A DNA stretch of 64,000 nucleotides from JAGNRR01 sp965230665 (GCA_965230665.1 CBDDLM010000004.1:930001-994000); one strand, 5' to 3'; positions 43,860-53,121 are shown, numbered from the stretch's first letter. Numbers and translations are program-made. The notes: generated by a model not told the origin, from the letters alone.

Positions 43860-45425
43860 ATGAAAAAGCTCTTATTCCTCACCGTTCTATGCGCTCCCAT
43901 ACTTTGCTTTGCCCAAGACTGGAAAAGTGTACGTGAAAATGATACGACCTATTACGATGCAGGTGACCTAAAAGTAATTTGGATCGATTCATCTAAATCC
44001 TTAGCTGTTGACAGTGTTTTTTATTTTTACCCATCCGTTCGAGCAAACCCAAAAGATACTTGTCTAAACATTAAAAGTGGTCCTACCTGGTTGGGAAAAC
44101 TTTTTTATAGAAATTCTAGAGGTATAGAGACCTATTTTAATTATTGGGATGATTCTATTAAGCTGAATACAAAAGCGAATTTGAATAGTTCTTGGTTGAT
44201 GCATAGAAGCGGTATAGGTAATGAATTTGTTGCTACGGTTACAAATATGGATACCATGACCATAGATAACAATTTGGATAGTATTAAAGAAATAACCTTA
44301 GCTGTTTTCGATAATAATAATGCTCCTTTAAACACGCATTACTATAATGGCAAAAAAATGGTCCTAAGTAAGAATCATGGTTTTATACAATGTTTAGAAT
44401 GGTATATTTTCCCTGATGATGTTCCATGCTTATCACCACAAGTTTTTCGGAATAACCATGCCATCCATAAGAGGTTACCTAAAAACTTTAATGAACAAGA
44501 AATAGGAATCGACATTAGGCACAACATTAGATTTATAAAAACAGGCAACGCTAGGCTATATCGCGATGAAGCGCACCATAGTGTAAATACACCTTTTCGT
44601 AAGACCTATTTATACGACTCCATAATTTTTGCACAAGTTTTGAGTCCCACACAAATGTATATTCAAAGTTATAAGGCAAGAGTAGATCATTTTCCTCAAT
44701 ACAATAATCCTCCTAATTATGTTATGACCTATTCTAGGTGGGATACAACCTACTCCTATTATCTTAACTATTCTTTTCCGAACATATATACAAGAGTTAA
44801 AGACTCAATCTTTCCTGAGGTAGCATATCGTCCTGCTAATTATAGTTATTTTAATAATGTGCCACACATTAACTATCCTCACTACAGAGTTGATACACCT
44901 CCAAACTCATGTTTTAACTATAAACTGATTATTGAGCTTAGCACTGGATCTCAATACATTGATACTTCCATGCCTTGTAGGTTATCCTTGGGAAGCCTTT
45001 CCGGGGGCAAATCAGAGCGATTCGAATATCTATTGCCTCATGAAAGATCGTCACACAGGTATAATGAAACGGATTTAGTAAACCCTACAACTTATAGCTA
45101 CTCCCCATTTGTACTTCAGTATTTAAAAATGGATGGTTGTTCTTATGGGGAATATATAAAAATTCTTGCGCTAAGCAGTTCTGATATAACTAAAGTATCT
45201 AAGGTTGATATTTATCCGAACCCTGCGAAGAACCGCATTTATTTTAAGATGAGTGAAAACATAAGAGTATTGAATGCGGAACTGTTCTCTCTACAAGGAA
45301 AACGACTCTCCGTATGTAAGAACTGTAATGAACTCAATACAGCTAATGTTGCTGATGGTTTCTATATTCTATCGATTAAAACAGATCAAGGAATTTTCAG
45401 AGAAAAAATTATAATACAACACTAG
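43860..45425 (+). CDS. large secreted T9SS-sorted protein of unknown function
   Basis: A 521-residue exported protein (signal MKKLLFLTVLCAPILCFAQ) with a T9SS type A sorting domain in the last ~75 residues (VDIYPNPAKNRIYF, SLQGKRL, GFYILSIKTDQG). The body is rich in Tyr, Asn and Asp with repeated DTTY/DSI patterns and no recognised domain. It is probably a surface-bound or released protein. It follows the multiheme cytochrome but no functional link is evident. Confidence 0.8.
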   Translation: MKKLLFLTVLCAPILCFAQDWKSVRENDTTYYDAGDLKVIWIDSSKSLAVDSVFYFYPSVRANPKDTCLNIKSGPTWLGKLFYRNSRGIETYFNYWDDSIKLNTKANLNSSWLMHRSGIGNEFVATVTNMDTMTIDNNLDSIKEITLAVFDNNNAPLNTHYYNGKKMVLSKNHGFIQCLEWYIFPDDVPCLSPQVFRNNHAIHKRLPKNFNEQEIGIDIRHNIRFIKTGNARLYRDEAHHSVNTPFRKTYLYDSIIFAQVLSPTQMYIQSYKARVDHFPQYNNPPNYVMTYSRWDTTYSYYLNYSFPNIYTRVKDSIFPEVAYRPANYSYFNNVPHINYPHYRVDTPPNSCFNYKLIIELSTGSQYIDTSMPCRLSLGSLSGGKSERFEYLLPHERSSHRYNETDLVNPTTYSYSPFVLQYLKMDGCSYGEYIKILALSSSDITKVSKVDIYPNPAKNRIYFKMSENIRVLNAELFSLQGKRLSVCKNCNELNTANVADGFYILSIKTDQGIFREKIIIQH

Positions 45426-45637
45426 CTTATAAACTCATGTCGGTTTCTTCTATACCAAAAGAAAGCTAATAGGAGAATTATAGTTAGTGGCATAAAGGCC
45501 AGAAAAATGATACCTGAATTCAATCCTTTGGCCGCTCCATCGTCCAAGCCAGCCGCTGTTTTTGTACACATTGCGCATTGAGCAAAAGAGCTTACCGAGC
45601 CAAGAATCAAGATAATGAAAAGAAGGAATTTTTTCAC
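45422..45637 (-). CDS. small secreted/membrane protein with CAMC motif
   Basis: A 71-residue protein: an N-terminal signal-like helix ending FAQ, the motif QCAMCTKTAAGL, a Gly/Asp segment, then a second membrane helix (about 42-60) and a basic tail. The pattern recurs in Bacteroidota small proteins of unknown role; the CxxC could bind metal or be redox-active. The start is GTG at 45637, set by the signal peptide and a TATTTTCG box 5 bases upstream. The longer frame to 45676 has no ATG support. Confidence 0.7.
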   Translation of the reverse strand: MKKFLLFIILILGSVSSFAQCAMCTKTAAGLDDGAAKGLNSGIIFLAFMPLTIILLLAFFWYRRNRHEFIS

Positions 45638-45754
45638 AAGGGCGAAAATACGAATTAAGTTTCTGTTCAATAGCAATTTTGAAATCTAATTAATCCGATA
45701 CAAGATTTTACACAAATAGGGTGCGTTCCAATATGTTAAGCCACCTTTTTCCCT

Positions 45755-45762
45755 TAATTTTG
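45755..45762 (+). promoter_or_regulatory. promoter box of the SNF2 helicase gene
   Basis: TAATTTTG lies 20 bases before the ATG at 45783, so the multi-frame gene keeps a proper promoter. Confidence 0.6.
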
Positions 45763-45782
45763 TACGCCGCTTTTTACACGTT

Positions 45783-46289
45783 ATGTCATTACCACATATT
45801 ACAAAACATATTTATAAAACAGGAAGTGAAGAGGCCATTATACGTGGCAAAAAAATCTTTCTAACAGATGGAGTCCGTTTGATACATAATGATGATGTCA
45901 TTCAACAACTGACTTTTAGAGTTCGAAATGATATTTACAAAAACTACTATAATGTAACGATTAGTCGATATGCCGATGAAGAGCAAATGGAGGTTCGCTG
46001 TAAATGCCCTTATAATATGGGAGACGTTTGTCGGCATGAAGCCGCGGCGCTTTATTTTTTAAACGAGCTCATTATTACAAACTCCTTAGATAGTAAAGAC
46101 AACTCATTTGATCAGAAGAATACGGTCATCAAAATGCGCAATCTCGAACTAAAACTTTTGCGCTTATATACAAGTGATGAAAATTTCGCCGAGGCAAGCG
46201 ATATTGCCAAATTGAATGTACTTAAAATCTTTACTGCTGCCAACGAATACGTTGAGGCTGATCTCCCCTACAAAGGAAAAAACCTATGA
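45783..46289 (+). CDS. SNF2 helicase fragment 1: N-terminal SWIM domain
   Basis: 168 codons ending in TGA at 46287. It has the start MSLPHITKHIY, usual for Bacteroidota SNF2 helicases, and a first SWIM zinc finger CKCPYNMGDVCRH near residue 75, a C-x-C...C-x-H metal site. The next piece of the protein, TYELKLKRSDN followed by a second SWIM-like CTC...CLH, continues in frame +1 from about 46283 to the TAA at 46402. Confidence 0.6.
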   Translation: MSLPHITKHIYKTGSEEAIIRGKKIFLTDGVRLIHNDDVIQQLTFRVRNDIYKNYYNVTISRYADEEQMEVRCKCPYNMGDVCRHEAAALYFLNELIITNSLDSKDNSFDQKNTVIKMRNLELKLLRLYTSDENFAEASDIAKLNVLKIFTAANEYVEADLPYKGKNL

Positions 46290-46456
46290 GCTTAAACTAA
46301 AGCGTAGCGATAATGGCACAATAAACACCTCATGCACCTGTGAAGAAAAGCACTACCCTTTATGTTTACACAAGACGGCTCTCCTTCTTCAATTACTAAA
46401 ATAATTATGGTGCAAATTATTTTGATAGTATCCGCAACTGGGACAAACAAAAAAAA

Positions 46457-47243
46457 CCTACTTCTTGGACTATATGGTTATTCCCTAGAAGATGATCTAA
46501 CAGATAAGTTTGAGTTCTATTATAAAGACAGCAAACCATTCTTAAAAGTATTAGACAAGAACATTAAGAAAGTAAACCAAACGGAAAAAGTCCTTCCTCC
46601 CCATCTTCAAAAACCTGAAGAAAAAGTTACAACACCTGCTGATTATACAAAATCGATAGGCCTTGTTCTTAATTTGAATCAAAAGACTTTTCCCTATTTT
46701 AAGTTTGATCTTGTGGAAGGGAAAAAGATAACAAGTGATAATACGTTGCAAGGCAAAGTAACACCATTAGATACGACCAAATATGTTAACCTCAACCCGT
46801 ATGCCCCTGACGATCGAGCAGTTGTAAATGCAACTAAAAAACTACAGGAGGCAGAAGTCAATAAATATATCAGTAAGAATTCCCCTTTTGGAGACTTATG
46901 GGAGAGCCTCAAAACAGAAGAGGACTGGACCGAGGACAATAAAAAGTTATTCTATGAATATGCCCTCCCCAGATTACATAAACTATTTGGTTTAGTTGGG
47001 GATCAAACTCCAATGTATGTTTTACCTAAAGGCAAAGCTTTGAAAATTGCGAACCTTTCTAAGATCAATATTTCATTTGCGGAAATTGATATGAAATATG
47101 TTTTTAAGGGTAAAGTTCCAAAAACTAAACTTTCTATTCAATACGGCATAGGTCGAAACCACTTTAAGCAGGAAGAAAACCTCTACCCTGGCTTTACGTT
47201 CTTCTTAACAGAAGATTTTAATCTTCTTACCCAAGAAAGGTAA
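46457..47243 (+). CDS. SNF2 helicase fragment 2: middle domain
   Basis: This frame-0 segment resumes after an A8 run with LLLGLYGYSLEDDL and runs to the TAA at 47241 (LLTQER). It is the accessory region between the SWIM and ATPase domains. An ATG at 46362 opens the frame earlier, but those residues read through the part that belongs to other frames (NYGANYFDSIRNWDKQ in frame 2), so 46457 is taken as the true left end of homology. Confidence 0.5.
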
Positions 47244-47290
47244 TGATGCAAATTGTAGTGATCGACTCTATAATAATTTTTCCGCAGCGT

Positions 47291-47638
47291 AAAGAAGATT
47301 GGGATAATTACATGGAGAAAATTGTCCTACCCTATAGCAGAACTAAGCACATGGAACTGGATAAGAGCCTTGTAATAAGTGCCCCAGTACAATCTCCTAC
47401 TCTTGGATTATTACTCAACGAACGGGGAAATATGTTTATTTTAAAACCTATTTTCCTTTATGGACAAAGTGAACTTGATTATAGCGAAGAGAAACAATTT
47501 CCGAGCATAGAAGGTGGACAGATCGTAATGATACAGCGAGATAAAGAAAGTGAGAAGGCTTTTATGGATCAAATCGAAGGGCTACACCAGCGCATGCGAT
47601 TGGGTACACATGGCAATGCTTTTCTACTAGAGTCCTAA
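47291..47638 (+). CDS. SNF2 helicase fragment 3: linker domain
   Basis: A frame-2 segment KEDWDNYMEKIVLPYSR... to HGNAFLLES, with TAA at 47636. It continues directly into KYALSENWMYTFF of the helicase segment when one base is skipped. An ATG at 47243 is in frame, but its first residues (IVVIDSIII) look out of frame. The competing frame NDANCSDRLYNNF has the T-rich third positions typical of this genome. Confidence 0.5.
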   Translation, partial: KEDWDNYMEKIVLPYSRTKHMELDKSLVISAPVQSPTLGLLLNERGNMFILKPIFLYGQSELDYSEEKQFPSIEGGQIVMIQRDKESEKAFMDQIEGLHQRMRLGTHGNAFLLES

Positions 47639-47660
47639 ATATGCCTTAAGTGAAAATTGG

Positions 47661-49523
47661 ATGTATACGTTCTTCCAAAAAATGAAACAATGGAAGATTC
47701 AACTTTTTGGGTATGACAATTTAAAACAGTTCAAATTCAAGAAGATCAAACCCAAAACGCAACTGAGCATCACATCGAACATCGATTGGTTTGACACTGA
47801 AGTAGAACTAGATTTTGATGGCGAGCAAGCTGATCTAAAAGAAATTCAAAAATCGATTCAAACGAAGCAAAACTATGTTAAGCTCAAGGATGGAACATTA
47901 GGTTTACTGCCTGAGGAGTGGATTAAGAAATATTCTTTGCTATTCAAGATGGCTGAAATTAAAGAGAATAAACTTAAAGTCAACAAAGTCAACTTTCACA
48001 TTATCGATGAATTGTATGATAATATTAATCAAGAAGATGTAAAATATGAATTAGATGAGAAGAAACGTATGTTACTTAGAACAGATCTACCAACTGAAGG
48101 AACGATTGATGTTCCCCAAAATGTTGATGCAGAAATGCGTCCATACCAAAAAGCAGGATTCCGGTGGTTGAACTACCTCCAAGATATCAGTTGGGGCGGT
48201 CTCTTAGCAGACGACATGGGATTAGGTAAAACATTGCAATCACTATCCGTTCTGCAAAACTATAAGAACAAAAATGAAACGTTGAAGGCTATTATTGTTT
48301 GTCCTACAACTCTTATGCATAATTGGATGCAAGAGATCGAGAAATTTACTCCAGATCTTACATATTACATACATCATGGATCGGGTCGTACATCGAAGTA
48401 TGAAGTGATTGATGCGCACGATATTATTATTACAACCTATGGTACCTTAAGAAGTGATATTACTTTTTTAAATAAATCTGAGTTTGACTATATCGTTTTA
48501 GATGAGAGTCAGGCTATAAAAAACCCTACTTCTAAAACAGCTAAAGCTGCCCTAATCTTACAAGGGAAGAATAAGATTGCTTTGAGCGGTACCCCTATGC
48601 AAAATAACACCTTTGATATTTACAGTCAACTGAACTTCTTAAACCCCGGCATGCTTGGAAGTAAGGAATTCTTCAAAGAGCAATTTGCAGTTCCGATTGA
48701 CAAATTTCAAGAAGCGGAAACTAAGGAGCACTTAAAAAAATTAATTTATCCCTTTCTTCTTAGAAGAACGAAAGAACAGGTTGCTAAAGACTTGCCAAGT
48801 AAAACGGAGATAACGCTTACCTGTGAAATGGGCAAAGAGCAGAAGAAAATTTACGACCAGTATAAGAACTTATACCGTTCCAAAATATTAGGCGAATTGG
48901 ATACCAAAGGCCTAAACAAATCTCAGTTTTCTATTTTACAAGGATTAATGCGCTTACGACAGATCTGCGATAGCCCATCGATCATTAAGGGAGCGGAGAG
49001 CAAGGAACCGCATAGTATTAAATTAGATGAACTAGCGGCACAGTTAAATTCTGTTGTCGGAGAACATAAGGTGCTTATTTTCTCTCAATTTTTGGGTATG
49101 CTATCACTGATCAAAGAAAAACTCTCGGAAGAAGGTATCAAATATGAATACTTTGATGGGAGTTCTACCACCACCCAAAGACAAGCAGCGATTAAAAACT
49201 TCCAGGAAAATGAAGAAAGTAGAGTCTTTGTGATCTCTCTTAAAGCTGGTGGTATGGGACTCAACTTAACGGCCGCAGACTATGTATACCTGATGGACCC
49301 TTGGTGGAACCCCGCCGTAGAGCAACAAGCCATTGACCGAACACATCGGATAGGTCAAACGCAGAATATTTTTGCATATCGATTTATTTGTAAAGACACC
49401 GTTGAAGAGAAGATCATGAAGTTGAAGGAAAAGAAAAACGCATTGGTAAAAGATATTGTGAGCGACGATACCAAGTTCGTGAAGAACCTGAGTCGTGAAG
49501 ATATTGAGTACCTATTTACCTAA
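47661..49523 (+). CDS. SNF2/Rad54-type helicase, ATPase domain (fragment 4)
   Basis: A 620-residue open frame with the whole ATP-dependent motor. It has motif I LADDMGLGKT, Ia IVCPTTLMHNW, motif II VLDESQ, III LSGTPMQN, IV LIFSQF, V SLKAGGMGLNLTAADYV and VI QAIDRTHRIGQ. It has no own promoter box and no start-like context; the ATG at 47661 is an internal Met of the larger protein. If expressed alone it would be a helicase lacking its SWIM targeting part. Confidence 0.75.
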   Translation: MYTFFQKMKQWKIQLFGYDNLKQFKFKKIKPKTQLSITSNIDWFDTEVELDFDGEQADLKEIQKSIQTKQNYVKLKDGTLGLLPEEWIKKYSLLFKMAEIKENKLKVNKVNFHIIDELYDNINQEDVKYELDEKKRMLLRTDLPTEGTIDVPQNVDAEMRPYQKAGFRWLNYLQDISWGGLLADDMGLGKTLQSLSVLQNYKNKNETLKAIIVCPTTLMHNWMQEIEKFTPDLTYYIHHGSGRTSKYEVIDAHDIIITTYGTLRSDITFLNKSEFDYIVLDESQAIKNPTSKTAKAALILQGKNKIALSGTPMQNNTFDIYSQLNFLNPGMLGSKEFFKEQFAVPIDKFQEAETKEHLKKLIYPFLLRRTKEQVAKDLPSKTEITLTCEMGKEQKKIYDQYKNLYRSKILGELDTKGLNKSQFSILQGLMRLRQICDSPSIIKGAESKEPHSIKLDELAAQLNSVVGEHKVLIFSQFLGMLSLIKEKLSEEGIKYEYFDGSSTTTQRQAAIKNFQENEESRVFVISLKAGGMGLNLTAADYVYLMDPWWNPAVEQQAIDRTHRIGQTQNIFAYRFICKDTVEEKIMKLKEKKNALVKDIVSDDTKFVKNLSREDIEYLFT

Positions 49524-49530
49524 TTGTTGC

Positions 49531-50436
49531 ATGAAAAATATTCTAATCACAGGAGCTACAGGATTGATAGGAGGAAAACTCATTCCGCTGTTACAGCAAA
49601 GAGGATATCAACTTTCAATCCTTAGCCGAAGTGCTAGAACTATAGAAGGGGTAAAAACTTATATATGGGATATTGAGAAGGGCATACTCCCACAGGAGGC
49701 AGTAGATAATGCTGATTGCATTGTTCATCTTGCTGGTGCGAATGTGGGTGATAAAAAATGGACGTCAGAACGAAAGCAGGAGATTATTAATAGTAGAGTA
49801 AAATCAGGCGATTTATTACTGGACAAAATAAAAAAATCAAACCACAAACCTGAGGCTTTTATTTCGGCTTCGGCAGTTGGGTATTACGGTTTGATGACCT
49901 CTAATACAATATTTACAGAACAAGATGATTCTGCCGACGACTTTTTTGGAACTATTGGAAAAGCATGGGAATCCGTCTTGAAAGAGACAGAGCAACTCGA
50001 TATTAGATCGGTAGCACTTCGGATTGGAGTTGTACTGGCAAAAGAAGATGGCGCATTACCTAAAATGATGACCTCACTTAAGTTTGGTTTTGGTACTCCG
50101 ATCGGAAATGGTGAACAGTTTGTTCCTTGGATTCATTTAGACGATATCGTCGCTATTTTTTTAAAGGCTATAGAAGATGCTTCAGTACATGGAGTCTATA
50201 ATGCTGTAGCTCCCCAACATACAACGAATAAGGAACTAATGAAGACCTTGTGTAAAGCGAAGAAACGACTTTTTATTCCTATTGGTGTACCTAGTTTTCT
50301 TCTTAAACTCTTCTTAGGGGATATGGCCGATATTGTATTGAAAGGAAGTCGCGCCTCTGCTAATAAAATATTGAAAACCGGATTTGCATTTAGCTACCCG
50401 AATTTATTAAAAGCGTTACAAAACTTAATACGCTAA
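49531..50436 (+). CDS. TIGR01777-type NAD(P)-binding epimerase-like protein
   Basis: A 301-residue extended short-chain dehydrogenase similar to YfcH/SulA-type proteins. The Rossmann motif ITGATGLIGGKL is at residues 6-17, followed by IVHLAGANVG, SASAVGYYG and the C-terminal DUF1731-like tail ending in LLKALQNLI. The reaction is unknown. The start was moved from an upstream TTG (49495), inside the helicase frame, to the ATG at 49531. Its 3' end overlaps the convergent E1 gene by 12 bases. Confidence 0.87.
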   Translation: MKNILITGATGLIGGKLIPLLQQRGYQLSILSRSARTIEGVKTYIWDIEKGILPQEAVDNADCIVHLAGANVGDKKWTSERKQEIINSRVKSGDLLLDKIKKSNHKPEAFISASAVGYYGLMTSNTIFTEQDDSADDFFGTIGKAWESVLKETEQLDIRSVALRIGVVLAKEDGALPKMMTSLKFGFGTPIGNGEQFVPWIHLDDIVAIFLKAIEDASVHGVYNAVAPQHTTNKELMKTLCKAKKRLFIPIGVPSFLLKLFLGDMADIVLKGSRASANKILKTGFAFSYPNLLKALQNLIR

Positions 50437-52404
50437 TAGTTCCTCTACTTTCTGATCTAAATAATTCTTAGCTAAAAAATTATCCTCAAGCTCCTTGGCA
50501 AAAGGTATTGGCGTTTCTAAACTGCCGCATCGCATGACTGGAGCATCAAGAAACTCAAAACAATGCTCATTAATCCACGCAGATATTTCACCACCTAAAC
50601 CACCAAATAGGTTGTCCTCATGAAGAACTAACACCTTATTTGTTTCTAGTACAATTTCTTTAATGCTTCTATAATCTAAAGGTGCTAAAGTACGTAGGTC
50701 CAGAATGGCTATATTTAGTTCAGGGTGCTTAGCTGAGTATTCCTTAGCCCAATGCACACCTGCTCCATATGTTATTATTGAAAAGTCTTCGCCACTTTGT
50801 ATTTTGTTTGCTTTTCCTATTTCAATGGTGTAGTTTCCTTGTGGTACTTCATCTTCTATACTTCTATAAAGCGCTTTATGCTCAAAGAACATGACTGGGT
50901 TCGGATCATTTATAGAGGCAATGAGTAGTCCCTTTGCATCAGCAGCTGTACTTGGATATACAACTTTCAGACCTGCTGTGTGGGTAAACCAAGTTTCATT
51001 GCTCTGAGAATGAAAAGGCCCTGCACCTACTCCAGCACCTGTTGGCATACGTACAACAATATCAGCCTGTTGCCCCCAACGATAATGAATTTTTGCAAAG
51101 TAGTTTATGATCTGAGTCATGCCGACTGATACGAAATCAGCAAATTGCATCTCTACCATTGCCTTGTACCCCTCAAGAGAAAGACCCATTGCGGCTCCTA
51201 GAATTGCACTTTCACAGAGCGGAGTATTTCGAACGCGTTCTTTTCCGAACTCTTCAATAAAACCCTCTGTGATTTTAAACACCCCACCATATTCGGCAAT
51301 ATCTTGTCCCATGAGTACAAGTCGATCATGTTCTTTCATACCCTCCCACAATCCATCTCTAATAGCTGCCACCATCTTCTTAGATTCAGTAGGGATATTA
51401 GAAACATTAGTCGTCATACTATGATGCGGTGCAAATACATCGGCTAACTCTTCCTGAGTATCGATCTGAATTGCTGGCACTTCTAGCACTTTCTGAACAT
51501 CAGCGTTTATGGCTGTTACAAATTCTTTATGAATTGTTTCTATAAGAGCATCGGTAAGAACACCTTCTTCTTTTAACCAATTTTCATAATTGGAAATAGG
51601 ATCTTTCTTTTGCCATTCATCAAATAATTCCTGTGGAACATATTTAGTGCCACTTGCTTCTTCATGCCCTCTCATTCGAAAGGTCTGACACTCTAATAAG
51701 AATGGTTTTTGATTTTTCAAGCAATAGGATTTTGCTTTGCTTACTTCATCTAAAACCTCCAAAACATTATTTCCATCAATTGTTTTAGCTTTGATTCCAT
51801 ACCCTTGTCCTCTATCTGCCAAGTGTTTAGCTATATACTGTTCTTTTGTAGGAGTACTTAGTCCATAGCCATTATTTTCAATAATAAAAATTGTTGGAAT
51901 ATTCCAAACGGCTGCTACATTCAATGCTTCATGAAATTCTCCCTGACTTGTTCCTCCTTCTCCTGTAAAGGCAAGCGCTACTTTTTCTTCAGACCGTAAT
52001 TTTGAGGCTAAAGCCGCCCCGTTTGCTACTGATAGTTGAGGTCCTAAATGTGATATCATTCCACAAATCTTATGCTCTTTACTACCAAAATGAAAACTCC
52101 GCTCACGTCCTTTACTAAAACCTTCTTTCTTTCCTTGCCATTGCAAAAACAATTTCTCAAAAGATACCTTGCGTGTTGTAAATACTCCCAGATTTCTATG
52201 CATGGTCATCATCCATTCATCTGGTTGAAGTGCCATAGTGCTTCCAATAGCTATTGCTTCTTGTCCAATACCACTAAACCACTTGCTAACTCTTCCCTGT
52301 CGGAGGAGCTTGAGCATTTTTTCTTCAATCGTACGAGGGTAAACAAGATTCTTATAAATCTCTAAAAGTTCTTCGGAGGTGCGCTTACCGCGGTGGAACT
52401 GCAT
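50425..52404 (-). CDS. fused 2-oxoacid dehydrogenase E1 alpha-beta subunit
   Basis: A 659-residue thiamine-diphosphate enzyme, probably the E1 of a branched-chain 2-oxoacid or pyruvate dehydrogenase complex. The alpha part (about 1-320) has FSGIGQEA and the TPP motif GEGGTSQGEFHEALN..IIENN. The beta part (about 345-659) has GQDIAEYGGVF, GMTQIINYFAKIHYR, MPTGAGVGAGPFHSQSNE and LHEDNLFGG. Separate genes in most bacteria are fused here. The start ATG at 52404 follows a TACATTTG box by 6 bases; a TTG at 52413 lies within that box. E2 and E3 are not in the window. Confidence 0.93.
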   Translation of the reverse strand: MQFHRGKRTSEELLEIYKNLVYPRTIEEKMLKLLRQGRVSKWFSGIGQEAIAIGSTMALQPDEWMMTMHRNLGVFTTRKVSFEKLFLQWQGKKEGFSKGRERSFHFGSKEHKICGMISHLGPQLSVANGAALASKLRSEEKVALAFTGEGGTSQGEFHEALNVAAVWNIPTIFIIENNGYGLSTPTKEQYIAKHLADRGQGYGIKAKTIDGNNVLEVLDEVSKAKSYCLKNQKPFLLECQTFRMRGHEEASGTKYVPQELFDEWQKKDPISNYENWLKEEGVLTDALIETIHKEFVTAINADVQKVLEVPAIQIDTQEELADVFAPHHSMTTNVSNIPTESKKMVAAIRDGLWEGMKEHDRLVLMGQDIAEYGGVFKITEGFIEEFGKERVRNTPLCESAILGAAMGLSLEGYKAMVEMQFADFVSVGMTQIINYFAKIHYRWGQQADIVVRMPTGAGVGAGPFHSQSNETWFTHTAGLKVVYPSTAADAKGLLIASINDPNPVMFFEHKALYRSIEDEVPQGNYTIEIGKANKIQSGEDFSIITYGAGVHWAKEYSAKHPELNIAILDLRTLAPLDYRSIKEIVLETNKVLVLHEDNLFGGLGGEISAWINEHCFEFLDAPVMRCGSLETPIPFAKELEDNFLAKNYLDQKVEELLAY

Positions 52405-52410
52405 AGGGTG

Positions 52411-52418
52411 CAAATGTA
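52411..52418 (-). promoter_or_regulatory. E1 gene promoter box, leaderless type
   Basis: Minus-strand TACATTTG ends 6 bases before the ATG at 52404. Confidence 0.6.
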
Positions 52419-52445
52419 TATAAAAGAGTGAATAGGTACACTATT

Positions 52446-52904
52446 CTAAACACCAAACTGCGTAAGATGATGATCCAAATGTTTATAAAATAAGTTATTC
52501 CACTGGTCAGAACTTAACGGTCCAAAGGACATCGACTCTTTACCCTCAAAAGCCATTTGACCATCGTTGACAACTTGTCGAATATAACTCGTCAACTTTT
52601 CTTTCTCCCGTTGAAAATCCTGCTCTGCTGCTACCAAGAATTCTGGGGCGGTTCTGCTATTTTTAGGGTATGGTTTGGGGCCTGTTACCGCATTTTTAGC
52701 AAATAACTTCACAAAGAATTTTTTAAATGCATTGGGCTTGGCATACTGATTAGTATATAGCATATCATAGGTTACATTGCAGTGAGCCATCATTTGGGCT
52801 ACGTTCATTTTACCCCATTTTGATTGCGCATCAGAACCTAAACTATTAATGCGATCAATAATCTGTTGGCTTATTTCTTCTGTAAAAATGTTCGGAAATG
52901 TCAT
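52446..52904 (-). CDS. DUF1569 family protein
   Basis: A 152-residue DinB-superfamily-like protein of the DUF1569 type. It has the helix KMNVAQMMAHCNVTYDMLY with a candidate metal His and, near the C-terminus, LFYKHLDHHLTQFG. The ATG at 52904 (MTFPNIFTEE) was preferred to a TTG at 52943. Role unknown; it may bind metal or thiol cofactor like other four-helix DinB proteins. Confidence 0.8.
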   Translation of the reverse strand: MTFPNIFTEEISQQIIDRINSLGSDAQSKWGKMNVAQMMAHCNVTYDMLYTNQYAKPNAFKKFFVKLFAKNAVTGPKPYPKNSRTAPEFLVAAEQDFQREKEKLTSYIRQVVNDGQMAFEGKESMSFGPLSSDQWNNLFYKHLDHHLTQFGV

Positions 52905-53070
52905 ATTGAATAGATAACGATTCAACCAGCTAAAATAAGACAAGTCTCCTCCCTTTTACTCTAAAAGGTCTTCATTAAAGTGTATATCAAACATATTATG
53001 ACCTTGGAACATTTGGTATGACGGTCGAGCTAGTGTTTAAACATGACGAATAACCACAATACCCTCCATA

Positions 53071-53101
53071 AAAAAGGCCTCGAAAAATTCGAGGCCTTTT
53101 T
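53071..53101 (-). terminator. terminator of the groESL operon
   Basis: AAAAAGGCCTCGAA and TTCGAGGCCTTTTT form a 14-bp stem with a 3-base loop, 21 bases past the groEL stop. The flanks give T runs on both strands. Confidence 0.92.
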
Positions 53102-53121
53102 ACTTTATGCTTTTCAGCTCA

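Larger units (their letters stand above)
45783..49523 (+). pseudogene. SWIM/SNF2 family helicase gene spread over three reading frames
   Basis: The 3741 bases encode one continuous SNF2/Rad54-type protein of about 1244 residues if six single bases are skipped. Frame order is 0-1-2-0-1-2-0 (frame 0 being that of the 45783 start), with switches near 46277-46282 (A6), 46398-46402, 46449-46456 (A8), 47241, 47277-47290 and 47636. The fourth and fifth could instead be one -1 step. Every segment keeps its expected content and codon bias, and no in-frame nonsense codon exists apart from those at the switches. The last switch returns to the starting frame, so the 627-codon helicase domain is intact. 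A true pseudogene, clustered sequencing indels and recoding are all possible. Confidence 0.7.

Noticed and set aside
46216..46404. Short separate frame inside the SNF2 region read as its own gene
   Set aside because: Only its second half (TYELKLKRSDN to the second CTC...CLH) belongs to the helicase; the first residues overlap the proper frame of fragment 1 and have no start context.
51119..51424. 101-codon open frame opposite the E1 fusion gene
   Set aside because: Antisense shadow of a well-conserved coding region; composition follows the codon bias of the real gene.
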